Part shown: positions 51,371-57,333 of the stretch, in pieces
Numbering within the stretch: position 1 is the stretch's first letter
Layout of the letters: each line of letters starts with the position of its first letter
The notes under the pieces: model-generated
The model's input: the letters and a program-made list of their open reading frames with translations, nothing else
Told to the model about the DNA's origin: nothing
Databases searched by the model: none
Program-made: the position numbers and the translations under genes
NCBI RefSeq assembly: GCF_001184025.1
Contig: NZ_BBYG01000030.1
Location: forward strand, 1 to 57,333
Direction: 5' to 3'
From: Streptomyces maremycinicus
GTDB taxonomy: Bacteria; Actinomycetota; Actinomycetes; Streptomycetales; Streptomycetaceae
Length of the DNA stretch: 57,333 nt

Positions 51371-52167
51371 CAGGTGCCTCCGGGGAACTGGCGGCGCACC
51401 GACTGGAGTTCGGCGACCAGGGACGCGAACTCCTCGGTGTGCAGGCCCGCACGGCCGCCCCGGGCCCGCCAGCGGGGGGACGGCACGGTGAGTCCGGCCC
51501 GGGTGATCACCTCTGTGGTGCTCCGCTCCCATCCCGGGCGCAGCGGGGCGGGCGAGGGGGCCGTTCCGGCGGCGGCGAGGTCGCGCAGCAGGTCGTCCTC
51601 GTCGAAGAGTTCCGCCGTGTACGCCCATACGTGATCGAGGCCCTCCTGCATGCGGCGGGCGCTCTCGGCGGTCCCGAGGCCGAGGCGTTCGGTCCAGGTG
51701 TCGGCGTGCAGCCGGTGGAAGGCGGTCTCCTTGGCGGCCCGCTGTCCGAACGCGGCCAGTTCGGGGTCCGCGCAGCCGCCGAGCGCCCCGTAGTACGCCA
51801 CGGCGTAGTGGGTGTACACGAGTTGCCGGGCGACGGTGGCCGCGAAGTCGCCGTTGGGCAGCTCGGTCAGCAGGGCGTTGGTGAACTCGCGGTCGGTCCG
51901 GGCGAAGGCGAGGTCGTCCTCGTCGCGTCCGGTGCCGTCGAGGCGGCCGACGAGGGTGAGCAACTGCCGGGCCTGGCCGACGAGGTCGAGGGCGATGTTG
52001 GACAGCGCCAGGTCCTCCTCGATGGTGGGCGCCCGGGTGATCCACTGGCACAGCCGCTGGCCGAGGACGAGGGCGTCGTCGCCGAGGCGGAGCAGCTGGA
52101 CGGCGAGCCGGGGGTCGGTGCGGCCGTCCGCCTCGGTGGCGGTCGCCCGCTCAGTCGTCGTGGCCAT
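51367..52167 (-). CDS. paaC: PaaC, structural subunit of the epoxidase
   Basis: A 266-residue ferritin-like helical protein (LRLGDDALVLGQRLCQWITR; EEDLALSNIALDLVGQARQL; QLVYTHYAVAYYGALGG). PaaC pairs with PaaA to form the core of the multicomponent oxygenase and usually lacks a working di-iron site. A Thr/Ala-rich N-terminal tail of ~20 residues precedes the fold. Its start overlaps the end of paaB by 17 bases. Length and order within paaABCDE are canonical. Confidence 0.93.
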   Translation of the reverse strand: MATTTERATATEADGRTDPRLAVQLLRLGDDALVLGQRLCQWITRAPTIEEDLALSNIALDLVGQARQLLTLVGRLDGTGRDEDDLAFARTDREFTNALLTELPNGDFAATVARQLVYTHYAVAYYGALGGCADPELAAFGQRAAKETAFHRLHADTWTERLGLGTAESARRMQEGLDHVWAYTAELFDEDDLLRDLAAAGTAPSPAPLRPGWERSTTEVITRAGLTVPSPRWRARGGRAGLHTEEFASLVAELQSVRRQFPGGTW

Positions 52168-52492
52168 CGTCGGGGCTCCTCTCGGTCGTCAGCGGCACGA
52201 ACTGCTGGGGGTACCGGTACGGCTTGTGCCGCGCGTTGGCGAAGTACGGGTCGCGTTCGTCCGGGGAGGCGGTGTGCACCGCGTCCGAGCGGACCACCCA
52301 GAGCGACAGCGGGTCGCCCCGGCGGGTGTAGAGGTCACGTGCCCTGAGCAGGGCGGTGTCCGGGTCGTAGGCGCGTACCGAGCCCACGTGCTGGTGGGAG
52401 AGTCCGCGCCGGGGCCGCAGGAAGACCTCCCAGGACGCGGGGACGCCCTCCGGCCGCGCCACCGGGGTGCCATCCGGCTGTCCGCCGCTCAT
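52151..52492 (-). CDS. paaB: PaaB, small subunit of the epoxidase
   Basis: A 113-residue protein with the PaaB core SWEVFLRPRRGLSHQHVGSV, then ARDLYTRRGDPLSLWVVRSD, and DPYFANARHKPYRYPQQFVP. PaaB bridges PaaAC heterodimers in the oxygenase complex. A Gly/Pro-rich N-terminal extension of ~20 residues is present. The ATG overlaps the paaA stop by four bases (ATGA) and the 3' end overlaps paaC, so stoichiometric expression is likely. Confidence 0.93.
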   Translation of the reverse strand: MSGGQPDGTPVARPEGVPASWEVFLRPRRGLSHQHVGSVRAYDPDTALLRARDLYTRRGDPLSLWVVRSDAVHTASPDERDPYFANARHKPYRYPQQFVPLTTERSPDDGHDD

Positions 52493-53568
52493 GCCCGTAC
52501 CTCCGTGCGGTGCTGGCCGCGCTCCTGCCCGTGCCCGTGCGCACCGGCGTCCTGGCCGGCCGCCCCGTCGCCGTCCGGGGTGCGGGCGGCGTACGCGGCG
52601 GCGGCCTCCCGTACCCAGGCGCCGTCCTCGTGCGCCGCGCGCCGGTGGGCGACGCGCTGCCGGGCCCAGTGCGTGTCCTCGCCGAGCGCGCGCCGGTAGA
52701 CGTCCCAGTCGACCGGGGTGAAGTCGTAGTGGCCGCGTTCCTCGTTCCAGCGGATAGCCGGGTCGGGCAGGGTCAGGCCGAGGCGTTCGGCCTGCGGGAC
52801 GCAGCTGTCGACGAACCGCGCGCGCAGTTCGTCGTTGGTGTGCCGCTTGATGCCCCAGGCCATGGCGCGGCGCGAGACCGCGGCACCGACCGCCGCGGTG
52901 CGCGCGTCGGCGCCGCCCGCCTCGGTGTCGGGCGGGCCGAACATCAGCGCCACGGCCGGCAGCCACCAGCGGTCCACCGCGTCCTGCGCCATCGCCTTCT
53001 GTTCCGGTGTCCCCTCGCACAGGGCGCGCAGCAGGTCGTAGCCCTGCCGTACGTGGAAGGCCTCCTCCTGGCAGACGCGCCGCATGGCCCGTGCGTAGGG
53101 TCCGTACGACGTACGGCACAGCGGGGCCTGGTTGATGACGGCGGCGCCGTCCGTCAGCCAGGCGATGGTGCCGGTGTCGGCCCAGGTCAGCGCGGGATGG
53201 TCGAAGGTCGCCGAGGCACGCTGGCGGCCCTGGTGCAGGGCGTCCAGCAGGTCGGCGCGGTCCACGCCCAGCGTCTCGGCGGCGGAGTACAGGTACAGAC
53301 CGTGGCCGGCCTCGTCCTGGACCTTGGCGATGAGCACCGACTTGCGGTGCAGGGACGGCGCCCGGGTGAGCCAGGCGCCCTCCGGCTGCATGCCGATGAT
53401 CTCGGAGTGGGCGTGCTGCGCGAGCTGCCGGAGCACCATGCGGCGGTAGCCGTCGGGCATCCAGTCGCGCGGTTCGACGGCCTCACCGGCGCCGACGAGC
53501 GCCTCGAACCTCGCCGTCAGCTCGTCCTCGCCGTCGGCCGCGGTGGCGGCGGGCTCCGCCGCGCTCAT
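52489..53568 (-). CDS. paaA: PaaA-type di-iron oxygenase catalytic subunit
   Basis: A 359-residue ferritin-like di-iron monooxygenase subunit. Both E-x-x-H metal motifs are present (KVQDEAGHGLYLYSAAETL and RVCQEEAFHVRQGYDLL), with further Glu ligands in preceding helices (QHAHSEIIGMQPEGAWL). In classical PaaA this centre epoxidises the ring of phenylacetyl-CoA. The C-terminal ~35 residues are Gly/His/Gln-rich (GAHGHGQERGQH) and appear dispensable. First gene of the operon, with GGGGAGG six bases before ATG 53568. The surrounding kynurenine and ACP genes suggest an aromatic thioester other than phenylacetyl-CoA, such as anthraniloyl-ACP or -CoA. Confidence 0.93.
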   Translation of the reverse strand: MSAAEPAATAADGEDELTARFEALVGAGEAVEPRDWMPDGYRRMVLRQLAQHAHSEIIGMQPEGAWLTRAPSLHRKSVLIAKVQDEAGHGLYLYSAAETLGVDRADLLDALHQGRQRASATFDHPALTWADTGTIAWLTDGAAVINQAPLCRTSYGPYARAMRRVCQEEAFHVRQGYDLLRALCEGTPEQKAMAQDAVDRWWLPAVALMFGPPDTEAGGADARTAAVGAAVSRRAMAWGIKRHTNDELRARFVDSCVPQAERLGLTLPDPAIRWNEERGHYDFTPVDWDVYRRALGEDTHWARQRVAHRRAAHEDGAWVREAAAAYAARTPDGDGAAGQDAGAHGHGQERGQHRTEVRA

Positions 53569-53768
53569 GCCGCGCCTCCCCGGCCGGTCCGCGCCGGGGC
53601 GGGGACGTACGCACCCCTGGACCGGACCCGTCGCCTGGGCACTGGCATCACTCCTTCGGTGCTCACCGGGCGCCGTGGCGCCCGCCCCGCCCGGTGGATC
53701 GGGCGCGGCCTGCGTCTGGGAAAGAGGCCGTGCGGGAGGCCCGCAATCCCCCGGCGGGCCGGATGGGG

Positions 53769-53788
53769 CGCGTGACAAACGTCACGCG
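53769..53788. promoter_or_regulatory. perfect palindrome in the paaA / ACP divergent promoter
   Basis: CGCGTGAC-AAAC-GTCACGCG, eight-base perfect arms with a four-base centre, in the 322-base region between the divergently transcribed paaA operon and the ACP-ligase pair. Position and symmetry fit an operator for a dimeric regulator controlling both directions. No regulator gene is in the window. Confidence 0.6.
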
Positions 53789-53890
53789 GGGGTGCGGGGA
53801 TTGCGGTCCGGCGCTGGGGCCTCTTGTTCGGGTGACAGGCGAAGGACGCGATGCGCTCGGCGGTCGGCCTGCCGGGTGAAAGGGGTAACC

Positions 53891-54145
53891 ATGAGCACCG
53901 TCAGGGAGTTGCTGGTCGAGCTGACCGGCACGGAGGAGTTCGCCGACGCCGCCCGGGTCGGTGACGACCTCGACCTCGCCGCGAGCGGCATCGACTCCGG
54001 GGACCTGGTGCGGCTGGTGTTGCTGGTCGAGCAGCGGGCCGGAGTGGAGATCACCGCGGACGACATGGAGAAGCTTCAGACGATCGCCGACTACGAGCGT
54101 TTCGTGGCCGAGCGGTCCGCGGCCGGTGCCGGTGGCGGTGCCTGA
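53891..54145 (+). CDS. acyl carrier protein
   Basis: An 84-residue carrier protein. The phosphopantetheine attachment Ser is Ser36 in LAASGIDSGDLVRLVLLVEQ, with Gly in place of the common Leu after Ser (DSG rather than DSL). Helices 1, 2 and 4 of the carrier fold can be followed (TVRELLVELTG, LQTIADYERFVAE). A free-standing carrier protein next to an AMP ligase normally holds an aryl or acyl substrate while it is modified. It is the first gene right of the divergent promoter and overlaps the ligase start by one base (TGATG). Confidence 0.9.
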   Translation: MSTVRELLVELTGTEEFADAARVGDDLDLAASGIDSGDLVRLVLLVEQRAGVEITADDMEKLQTIADYERFVAERSAAGAGGGA

Positions 54146-55623
54146 TGTGGCTCACGCAGCTGCTGGAACGCAACCGGCAGTGCTTCCCCGGGCGGACGGC
54201 GCTGGTCGACGAGCGGCGCGCGGTCACCTGGGCCGGTTTCCACGACCGTACGCTCGAACTCGCGCGGGGATTCGCGGAGCTGGGGATCGAGCACGGTGAC
54301 CGTGTCGCCGTGCTCTCCAAGGACCGGATCGAGGTGCTGGAGACCTACTTCGCGCTCGCCCGCCTCGGCGCGCTGTTCGTCCCGCTGAACCACAGCCTGG
54401 CCGTGCCCGAGGTCGCCGACATCGTGGCGCGCGTCGGCGCGGTCGCTGTGTTCGGCGAGTCCGAACTGCTCGACCGACAGCCGGAGTTGCCCGCCTCTGT
54501 ACGGATCACGATGGCGTTCGACAAGCCGGCCTTCGAGGCACTGGGCAGTGTGGCGGCGCGGCGGGAGCTGCCGCCCGTGGCCGACACCGATCCGGTGGCC
54601 GTGCTGCACACCTCGGCGACCACCGGGCGGGCCAAGGGCGTCACGGTCGACAGCGCCTCCTTCCGCGCCATCGCCCTGGGCTGGCTGGTGCAGGCCAGGC
54701 CCACCGACGACATCGTGATGGTCAACTGCTGCCCGCTGTACCACGGCAGCATGGTGGTGTCCCTGACCTACATGGCGACGGGCGCCACCATCGTGCTCAT
54801 GCCGGGCTTCACCCCGCAGCGGGCGCTGGCCGCGGTGGAACGGCACCGGGCGACCCACATGTGGATGGTCCCGCAGATGGTGCGCTTCATGCTCCAGGCC
54901 AAGGGCGCCGACCGCGCCGACCTGTCCACCCTCCGGGAGATCCTGTACGGCGCCGCCCCCATGCCGCTCGACGTGTACGAGGAGGCCGTACGGCGCCTCG
55001 GCTGCGGCTTCCGGCAGGTGTACGGCATGACGGAGGTCGGCGGCCCGTTCGTCACCCTCGGCCCCGACGAGCACCCCGCGCCCGGGGACACCACCGCGCG
55101 CATCCCCTGCGGCCGCGTGATCCCGGGTATGTCCGCGCGCGCGGTGGGCCCGGACGGGACGCCGTCGCCGAGCGGCGAGATCGGCGAGATCGTGGTGCGC
55201 GGACCCGGTGTGATGCAGGGCTACTGGAACGATCCGCAGGCCACGCGGGAGATCGACCTCGACGGGTGGATCAGGACCGGGGACCTGGGGTTCGTGGACG
55301 AGGCCGGACGCATCCACCTCGTGGACCGCACCAAGGACGTCATCATCCGGGCCGGCCAGAACGTCTACCCCTCGGAGATCGAGCGCGCCCTGATGAGCCA
55401 CCCTGCGGTACGGGACGCGGCGGTCGTCGGGATGGCGGACGAGGACTACGGCGAGGTGCCGCTGGCGTACGTGGTGGCCGAGCCGGACACCGGCGCCCGG
55501 GAACTGCTGGGCCACATCTCGGGGTTGCTCGCCCCCTACAAGAGGCCGCGGCGGGTGGAGTTCATCGAGCAGGTGCCCCGCAACCCCGCCGGGAAGATCG
55601 TCAAGAAGCTCCTGCGGACCTGA
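54145..55623 (+). CDS. AMP-forming acyl/aryl ligase
   Basis: A 492-residue ANL-superfamily enzyme that activates a carboxylic acid as acyl-AMP and transfers it to CoA or a carrier protein. Core motifs: LHTSATTGRAKGV (P-loop, with Ala for the usual Gly), YGMTEVGGPF, RTGDLGFVDEAG, DRTKDVIIRAGQNVYPSEIE, and NPAGKIVKK with the catalytic Lys. Length matches stand-alone aryl or fatty acyl ligases. One-base overlap with the ACP gene makes that protein the likely acceptor. If the kynurenine genes supply the substrate, it would be anthranilate; specificity residues were not analysed. A strong terminator follows 336 bases later. Confidence 0.92.
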   Translation: MWLTQLLERNRQCFPGRTALVDERRAVTWAGFHDRTLELARGFAELGIEHGDRVAVLSKDRIEVLETYFALARLGALFVPLNHSLAVPEVADIVARVGAVAVFGESELLDRQPELPASVRITMAFDKPAFEALGSVAARRELPPVADTDPVAVLHTSATTGRAKGVTVDSASFRAIALGWLVQARPTDDIVMVNCCPLYHGSMVVSLTYMATGATIVLMPGFTPQRALAAVERHRATHMWMVPQMVRFMLQAKGADRADLSTLREILYGAAPMPLDVYEEAVRRLGCGFRQVYGMTEVGGPFVTLGPDEHPAPGDTTARIPCGRVIPGMSARAVGPDGTPSPSGEIGEIVVRGPGVMQGYWNDPQATREIDLDGWIRTGDLGFVDEAGRIHLVDRTKDVIIRAGQNVYPSEIERALMSHPAVRDAAVVGMADEDYGEVPLAYVVAEPDTGARELLGHISGLLAPYKRPRRVEFIEQVPRNPAGKIVKKLLRT

Positions 55624-55958
55624 GGTCGCGCGCCTCCCCGCGGTCCCCCCGGCCGCCGGCCACGGGCCCCGGCCACCGCTCCCCCGGTGGCCGGGGCCCG
55701 GCCGGTGTCCGCGAGGCCGGCACGGCCGACGGACTGTGACGCCGGTACGGGTGTGACAGCCGCCGCCTGTGCCCTGACCGCCCGGAGACCGCCGCCCTGA
55801 GCTGTCGGGGGCCGCCCTGCCATGTCGGGGGCTGTCCGTGGCACTTCTGCGCGCTGAGAGCGAAGACCAGCGCGTCACTGGCGGCCCTCACCACGATTCG
55901 CGACTCCCCTGTGCCGACCCGCTCCGTCAGCCCGGGTGTCGGCACGCGACAACTCCAC

Positions 55959-55990
55959 GCGGGGCCCTGGTATCTGCACCAGGGCCCCGC
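55959..55990. terminator. perfect 13-bp hairpin between convergent ligase and CCR genes
   Basis: GCGGGGCCCTGGT - ATCTGC - ACCAGGGCCCCGC, a textbook bidirectional terminator. The rest of the 467-base convergent gap has no gene. Confidence 0.85.
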
Positions 55991-56090
55991 TCCTGTCATG
56001 CGTACGGACCGCCACGAGCACATCTCAGGGCAACGCGCACGAGCCGCGACCGTGCCGGAGTCCTGTCGGACGGCCCGGCAACCGCACGCT

Positions 56091-57326
56091 CTACTCCGAC
56101 GCGTTGACCAGGACCGCCATGTTCCCCATCGGGTGGCGGTTCTCGTGGATGAGTTGGTGGGCCAGGCCGATCTCGTCGAAACCGAAGGTCCGGGACAGAC
56201 ACGGGTCGATGGCACCCCGGTCGATCAGCCGGGTGATCTCCCGGGCCTCGCGGGCGCAGGCGGCGTGCGAGCCCTGGAGCCGCTTCTGCCGCATCCACAG
56301 GAACCGCAGATCGATGTCGCCGTTGTAGCCGGTGGTGCCGCCGCAGATGACGACCATGCCCGCGTTGTCGCACAGGTAGAGAGAGGTGGGGATGGTGTCG
56401 GCTCCGGAGTGCTCCAGCACGATGCGGGGGCTGCGCCGCTCGCCGAGCACGTCCCAGAAGCGCCGTCCGAAGGCCCGCGCACCGGACAGCCAGCGGCTCA
56501 TCGCGGCGTCGTCGGAGGTATCGGGCATCCGGCCCCAGTGGTCGAAGTCGCGCCGGTCGATCCAGCCCTGGGCGCCGAGCCGCATGCAGAACGCGCCGCG
56601 TTCCTCGCTGGAGACGACGGCGACCGGGATGCCGCCGACGTGCCGGACGAGCTGGATGGCGATGCTGCCCAGGCCACCGGCGCCGCCCCAGATCAGCACC
56701 GGGTCGCCGGGGCGGACGGTGTGCGGGTCCCAGCCGAACAACTGCCGGTAGGCGGTGGCCGCGGTCGCCATGTAGCAGGCGGCGGCCGCCCAGGACAGGC
56801 GGGCGGGCTTGCGGTGGCACATGTAGTCGTCGACGACCGCGAACTGGGCGAAGGAGCCGTAGTTCTCCTCATAGCCCCACACCCGCTGGCTGACGGACGC
56901 GGCCGGGTCACCGCCGAGGCGGATGTCCTCGGCCGATTCGTCCCAGCGGCTGGCGAGCACGACGACCTCGTCCCCGAGCCGAACGCCCTTGACGTCCTCT
57001 CCGACCGCCCACACGATGCCCGACAGGTCGGAGCCGCCGATGTGGAAGTCCTCGACCGCACCGGCCTTCTGCCGGGCGGCGATCACGTCGAGCGGCTTGC
57101 CGAGCGCCGCCCAGACGTTGTTGTAGTTGACGCCGGCCGCCATCACCTTGACCAGTACCTGGCCACGGCGGACCGGGGGGACGTCGACCACCTCGGTGCG
57201 GAACGCGTCGACGGGCTGCCCGTAGCGCTCCCGGCGGATCAGCGAGGCGTACATCTTCCGTGGCACGGTGCCCGGTTCGGGCGCGTCACCGAGTTCGTAG
57301 AGGTCGTGGGGTGCGGTCACGGTCAT
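56091..57326 (-). CDS. ccr: crotonyl-CoA carboxylase/reductase-type enoyl reductase
   Basis: A 411-residue MDR-superfamily protein of the CCR group, which reduces and usually carboxylates 2-enoyl-CoAs with NADPH to make substituted malonyl-CoA extenders. Family landmarks are GVNYNNVWAALGKP, HIGGSDLSGIVWAVGEDV, VWGYEENYGSFAQF, LIWGGAGGLGSIAIQLV, and the diagnostic LWMRQKRLQGSHAA with DPCLSRTFGFDEI. The Asn, Glu and His that shape the CO2 pocket appear kept, but this needs alignment. It is ~35 residues shorter than typical CCRs at the ends. It converges on the ligase. It may supply a polyketide extender or act as an enoyl reductase on the ring-modified intermediate. Sequence past 57326 is nearly absent, so its operon is unknown. 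Confidence 0.88.
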   Translation of the reverse strand: MTVTAPHDLYELGDAPEPGTVPRKMYASLIRRERYGQPVDAFRTEVVDVPPVRRGQVLVKVMAAGVNYNNVWAALGKPLDVIAARQKAGAVEDFHIGGSDLSGIVWAVGEDVKGVRLGDEVVVLASRWDESAEDIRLGGDPAASVSQRVWGYEENYGSFAQFAVVDDYMCHRKPARLSWAAAACYMATAATAYRQLFGWDPHTVRPGDPVLIWGGAGGLGSIAIQLVRHVGGIPVAVVSSEERGAFCMRLGAQGWIDRRDFDHWGRMPDTSDDAAMSRWLSGARAFGRRFWDVLGERRSPRIVLEHSGADTIPTSLYLCDNAGMVVICGGTTGYNGDIDLRFLWMRQKRLQGSHAACAREAREITRLIDRGAIDPCLSRTFGFDEIGLAHQLIHENRHPMGNMAVLVNASE

Positions 57327-57333
57327 GCGGGGT

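Noticed and set aside
49734..53568. Plain phenylacetate catabolism operon
   Set aside because: Only paaABCDE are present. The CoA ligase (paaK) and ring-opening and beta-oxidation genes (paaG, paaZ, paaF, paaH, paaJ) are missing, while kynurenine genes share the operon.
1..57333. CRISPR arrays, tRNA or rRNA genes, integrase with attachment site
   Set aside because: No spaced direct repeats of suitable length, no cloverleaf or rRNA-like sequence, and no integrase were seen. The tandem repeats lack spacers.

Overview
The window is high-GC actinobacterial chromosome, almost certainly from a Streptomyces or close relative. Third codon positions are strongly G/C, GTG and TTG starts are common, and the families present (RsbW-like ATPase with STAS partner, UvrA2, PucR regulator, Tat-exported enzymes, ALF repeats, DUF6924, Rho_N 'plasmid stabilization' protein) are typical of that group. 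I see no rRNA, tRNA or CRISPR array. No intact mobile element is present, only one transposase remnant.

Left part (1-19.4 kb): an accessory-looking mosaic. An anti-sigma ATPase and a STAS antagonist are divergent, followed by a LysE exporter. An N-terminally lost PLP decarboxylase lies behind a DUF4142 secreted protein. A translationally coupled radical SAM/PLP-enzyme pair and a MOSC protein follow. From about 9.5 to 14.4 kb coding is sparse and partly decayed, with short tandem repeats and orphan or frameshifted small proteins. A lone folD then follows, preceded by a clear ZTP (pfl) riboswitch, and a UvrA2 paralogue.

Middle (19.4-45.3 kb): a PucR regulator is divergent from a ferredoxin-type reductase plus acyl-CoA desaturase pair. 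Next come an amidohydrolase with a promoter/palindrome, an MFS exporter, and two divergent exported lipid/ester hydrolases. A protein that by eye contains two histone folds (H2A-like and H4-like) lies behind an exported ALF-repeat protein. Nudix and histidine-phosphatase genes with pseudogene debris, two SUKH immunity-like genes, a 1023-residue exported FG-GAP protein, and a few housekeeping-like enzymes complete this part.

Right end (45.9-57.3 kb): the most coherent system. One nine-gene minus-strand run has overlapping or closely spaced genes: paaA-paaB-paaC-paaD-paaE, an SDR, tryptophan 2,3-dioxygenase, kynurenine formamidase and kynureninase. It is divergent from an acyl carrier protein and an AMP-forming acyl ligase. 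A crotonyl-CoA carboxylase/reductase-type gene faces the ligase across a strong terminator. My reading is that tryptophan is converted to anthranilate, activated and loaded on the carrier protein, and then has its ring epoxidised or dearomatised by the Paa-type oxygenase. The cluster probably continues beyond the right edge. I do not recognise it as a characterised pathway.
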